NCBI GenBank assembly: GCA_937873135.1
Contig: CALMVQ010000113.1
Location: 1 to 64,000, forward strand
Origin: an uncultured Scytonema sp.
GTDB taxonomy: Bacteria > Cyanobacteriota > Cyanobacteriia > Cyanobacteriales > Nostocaceae
DNA: 64,000 bases
Direction of reading: 5' to 3'
A model generated the notes under the pieces. That model was not told where the DNA came from, searched no databases, and saw nothing but the letters and a program-made list of their open reading frames with translations. The position numbers were made by a program, and so were the translations under genes. Shown here in pieces: positions 62,291 through 64,000 of the stretch (its first letter is position 1; every line of letters begins with the position of its first letter).

Positions 62291-62835
62291 CTCACTATCT
62301 CCTTAATTTCAATATCATAAACTACTATCTTTAATTGAAATTCTTGAATTTGAAGCTGTATAAATGGAAGTGGGAAAAAATCATCATAGGTTTCTGTATC
62401 AACAGCTAAATATAGGTTACGTTCTGATTCTTTTTCTCTAAGAGCAGTGCGATAGTTGAGGAATTGTCCAAGAGCAACATGAAAATCAGTAATAGCTGAT
62501 GGACTGAGAAAACTTTTTATTTCAACGTAAGAATTGAGCACTCAGGAGTCAGAAGTCAGAATTTGTAAGGAGTCTATAATTTTGGTATATTCATTTCATC
62601 AAATTTTCAGTTCTGACTTTAACTATTCTGAATCCTGAATTCTGGCTCCTGAATTCTTACATTTCAACAGCATTTTTTCTCCTTCCTTTTCTGCTGCCAG
62701 TAATTTCTCTGCTCCCAAATCGATACGCATCTGAACTTTACCAAAATCAATATATAGGGGGTCATTTGTAATATTCCACCCATCTTTTTCCAAAGCTAAT
62801 CTCACAATGTCGTGAAATTTATCTTTTGCTGACAT
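62278..62835 (-). pseudogene. xisH: xisH split by a miniature element
   Basis: Residues 1-55 (to 62669: MSAKDKFHDIVRLALEKDGW ... EKEGEK) and the rest (from 62518: VEIKSFLSPSAITDFHVALG ... IKEIVRWLS) are a normal XisH, separated by a 134-base insertion (62527-62660). The 8-base target duplication is ATTTCAAC. Beyond the insertion, one base is missing in the A-run before the break (EKxAVEIK needs one more base), so even exact excision would not restore the frame. Family members are nuclease-fold proteins. Confidence 0.88.
62527..62660. mobile_element. 134-base miniature element inserted in xisH
   Basis: Its ends GTAAGAATT and AATTCTTAC are inverted; ATTTCAAC flanks it at 62519-62526 and 62661-62668 as an exact target duplication. 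It is the uninterrupted form of the element at 644-865 and has no coding capacity. Confidence 0.85.
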
Positions 62836-62896
62836 AACCTATTTATTCACCTGGGAATATCACAATTTTACACTATAGCCAGAGCGTACAAGTTGA

Positions 62897-63460
62897 ATTG
62901 TCGCGCTCCCTTCTATTGAGCGCGATTGTTGTTACTGTGAGAAAAAACCTAATTATGTAAAGAAAAGACGCCCTACAGCACATCAGGCGACAGGAGATAA
63001 TCTTCGCAACTATACTAATATTTTGCATCAGCTAGGAGTTGCTTATCTAAGTCAAAAGAATTCTATAAAAGCCAGAGAATATTTAGAAGAAGCGGCAGCA
63101 ATAATTAAGAGTGATCACGATTCAAGATTCCAAGCTGAAATCTTGAACACATTAGGAGAATCTTATTATCAACAAAGGCAATTTGACAAAGCAATTACTT
63201 TTTATCAAGAATCTTTGAGCATTTCACAAAAACGTAAGAATTACCGAGGTGAAATTGCTTCTAGGTATAACCTAGGAAATGTTGACCTACAATTGAGACA
63301 ATTTCAACAGGCGAGCAGCCTTTATCATCAATGTTTAGAGATTGAGCAACAAATAGGCGATCGCTGTAGTAGTGCGAGTACATACCACCAGTTGGGAAGA
63401 GTAGCCCAAGAGATGCGGGAATTTGAGGAGGCGAGGCGCAATGGTAAAGTGGTAATTTAA
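62897..63460 (+). pseudogene. Fragment of a TPR-repeat protein
   Basis: The frame has no good start codon and shows tetratricopeptide repeats: LGVAYLSQKNSIKAREYLEE, LNTLGESYYQQRQFDKAITF and YNLGNVDLQLRQFQQASSLY, then YHQLGRVAQEMREFEEARRN. The C-terminal end (GKVVI) departs from the repeat pattern in which further TPRs normally follow. Both ends seem lost, so this is probably the middle of a larger NTPase/TPR protein. An inverted repeat TCGCGCTC/GAGCGCGA (62901-62925) lies at its 5' edge. Confidence 0.65.
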
Positions 63461-63497
63461 CCTCTTGGTCATACTTTAAAGAGCAATCAGCAATCTG

Positions 63498-63686
63498 TTA
63501 TGGTTCTACACCAGAGGCACGTTTGTGTTGGATACTCTGTTCAAGTTCATCAATCGAGTTCAGCCGTTTGCCCTCTTTATGGATAAGCTGTCCTAATGCA
63601 TAAAGCGCATCATTATCATGACGATGTTGCAACACGTATTCACGCAGTTGCTTGATTGTCATTTTGTCAAAATCTGGCTTAGTCAC
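63498..63686 (-). CDS. DUF6887-like small protein
   Basis: The start is taken at GTG 63686, giving TKPDFDKMTIKQLREYVLQH, the beginning of the DUF6887 family, and a 62-residue protein. An ATG 57 bases earlier would run into the upstream gene. The start overlaps the stop of the DUF6888-like gene (GTGACTAA), so the pair is translationally coupled. Its function is unknown; the partner arrangement resembles a toxin-antitoxin or regulator pair but nothing proves that. Confidence 0.65.
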   Translation of the reverse strand: MTKPDFDKMTIKQLREYVLQHRHDNDALYALGQLIHKEGKRLNSIDELEQSIQHKRASGVEP

Positions 63687-63870
63687 TGTAGTCAACCTCT
63701 CCTTGTTTGTTAATCGCCGCCTGGATCTCTTCACCAGCAACAATGATTAAATCCCCACTTCGCTCGTCTACACGAATCAAGTGAATTGATATAAACATAT
63801 TAGTTAACGAAGCACAAATCCTAAACATTTCAGTCTTTTGCTCTACTGTCGGGTTTGGTTGTTGCTTCAT
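63679..63870 (-). CDS. DUF6888-like small protein
   Basis: The 63-residue protein reads TEMFRICASLTNMFISIHLI, then VDERSGDLIIVAGEEIQAAI, and ends VDYSD, as in the DUF6888 family. It is followed, with an eight-base overlap, by the DUF6887-like gene. Such pairs recur in cyanobacteria but have no known role. Confidence 0.65.
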   Translation of the reverse strand: MKQQPNPTVEQKTEMFRICASLTNMFISIHLIRVDERSGDLIIVAGEEIQAAINKQGEVDYSD

Positions 63871-63978
63871 CTTCTATTATCAAGGTTTTATCGTAGTTTG
63901 ATTGTTTCACATCCCTCTTCGCTCAGTCAATTGTAATGCATTATTTGGGAAGCACCTTATAAGATTCCCGACTTCTTT

Positions 63979-64000
63979 AGGACTTACGCATACTCTAAGA
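63979..64000 (+). mobile_element. Left end of a second AGGACTTACGCA element
   Basis: AGGACTTACGCA (63979-63990) and the following bases match the left end of the element at 713-806 in about 20 of 22 positions. The rest lies beyond the window. GATTCCCGACTTCT (from 63963) precedes it and matches the hairpin arm at 14950. Confidence 0.6.

Noticed and set aside
61955-62835. An excisable developmental element bounded by xisHI
   Set aside because: There is no recombinase gene, no interrupted target gene and no pair of long direct repeats in the window; orphan xisHI pairs are common.

Overview
The window looks like a chromosomal piece of a filamentous cyanobacterium, probably Nostocales. The evidence is frequent GCGATCGC (HIP1) octamers, an xisH/xisI pair, a CYP110-like P450, paired DUF6887/DUF6888 genes, several cyanobacterial short palindromic repeats, and housekeeping genes (aroA, surE, ribF, efp-accB, rph, pgl, pheS) of cyanobacterial type. 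This placement rests on motif reading only; no database search was run.

Layout. 1-1775 has no intact gene: it holds a DUF4351 remnant, one miniature element nested in another, and several direct or inverted repeats. 1776-3240 holds a Phd/PIN toxin-antitoxin pair, a DUF433 scrap and a P450 that lost its middle. 3197-8727 holds a patatin-like lipase, an M50-type membrane protease, an FHA protein, pgl, rph and a CobO-like protein without a P-loop. 8841-11759 groups dCMP deaminase, dUTPase and a double-domain ThyX-like protein, a thymidylate set. 11827-17261 holds a DUF202 protein, a redoxin, an unknown gene, aroA, selD, a BON protein and a lipoprotein.

17397-18545 is transposase debris next to a minus-strand exopolysaccharide locus (18562-36602). 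That locus contains a sugar-1-phosphate transferase, a WecG/TagA glycosyltransferase, a histidine kinase/NarL regulator pair, a GH74-like secreted hydrolase, three GT2 and two GT4 transferases, a Wzx flippase, a Wzy-type polymerase and a Wzz-type chain-length protein. Together they form most of a Wzx/Wzy-dependent pathway: priming, glycan assembly, flipping, polymerisation and length control, plus a possible trimming enzyme. Three diverged copies of a roughly 80-90 base block lie upstream of three of its transcription units, all in the same orientation.

37267-53307 holds a UvrD-like helicase, a GH15 glucoamylase-like enzyme, a peptidoglycan-binding protein, a frameshifted GNAT gene, an ethylene-receptor-like histidine kinase overlapping a receiver-kinase hybrid, a short RecQ, pheS, surE, an MBL hydrolase, ribF and a MoxR ATPase. 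53816-54045 holds tRNA-Thr(GGT) and tRNA-Tyr(GTA). 54170-61824 holds an ABC exporter, efp, accB, an ArsR regulator, a GerM-domain protein, a DUF2993 protein and a PlsC-like acyltransferase. 61955-64000 is accessory again: xisI, an xisH broken by a miniature element with an 8-base target duplication, a TPR remnant and the DUF6888/DUF6887 pair.

The strongest leads are the ethylene-binding kinase at 43056, the pair of covarying palindromic elements at 37076 and 56438, the repeated upstream block of the polysaccharide locus, the GH74 enzyme in that locus, the tandem ThyX-like protein in a thymidylate cluster, and the family of miniature elements seen at 644, 713, 62527 and 63979.
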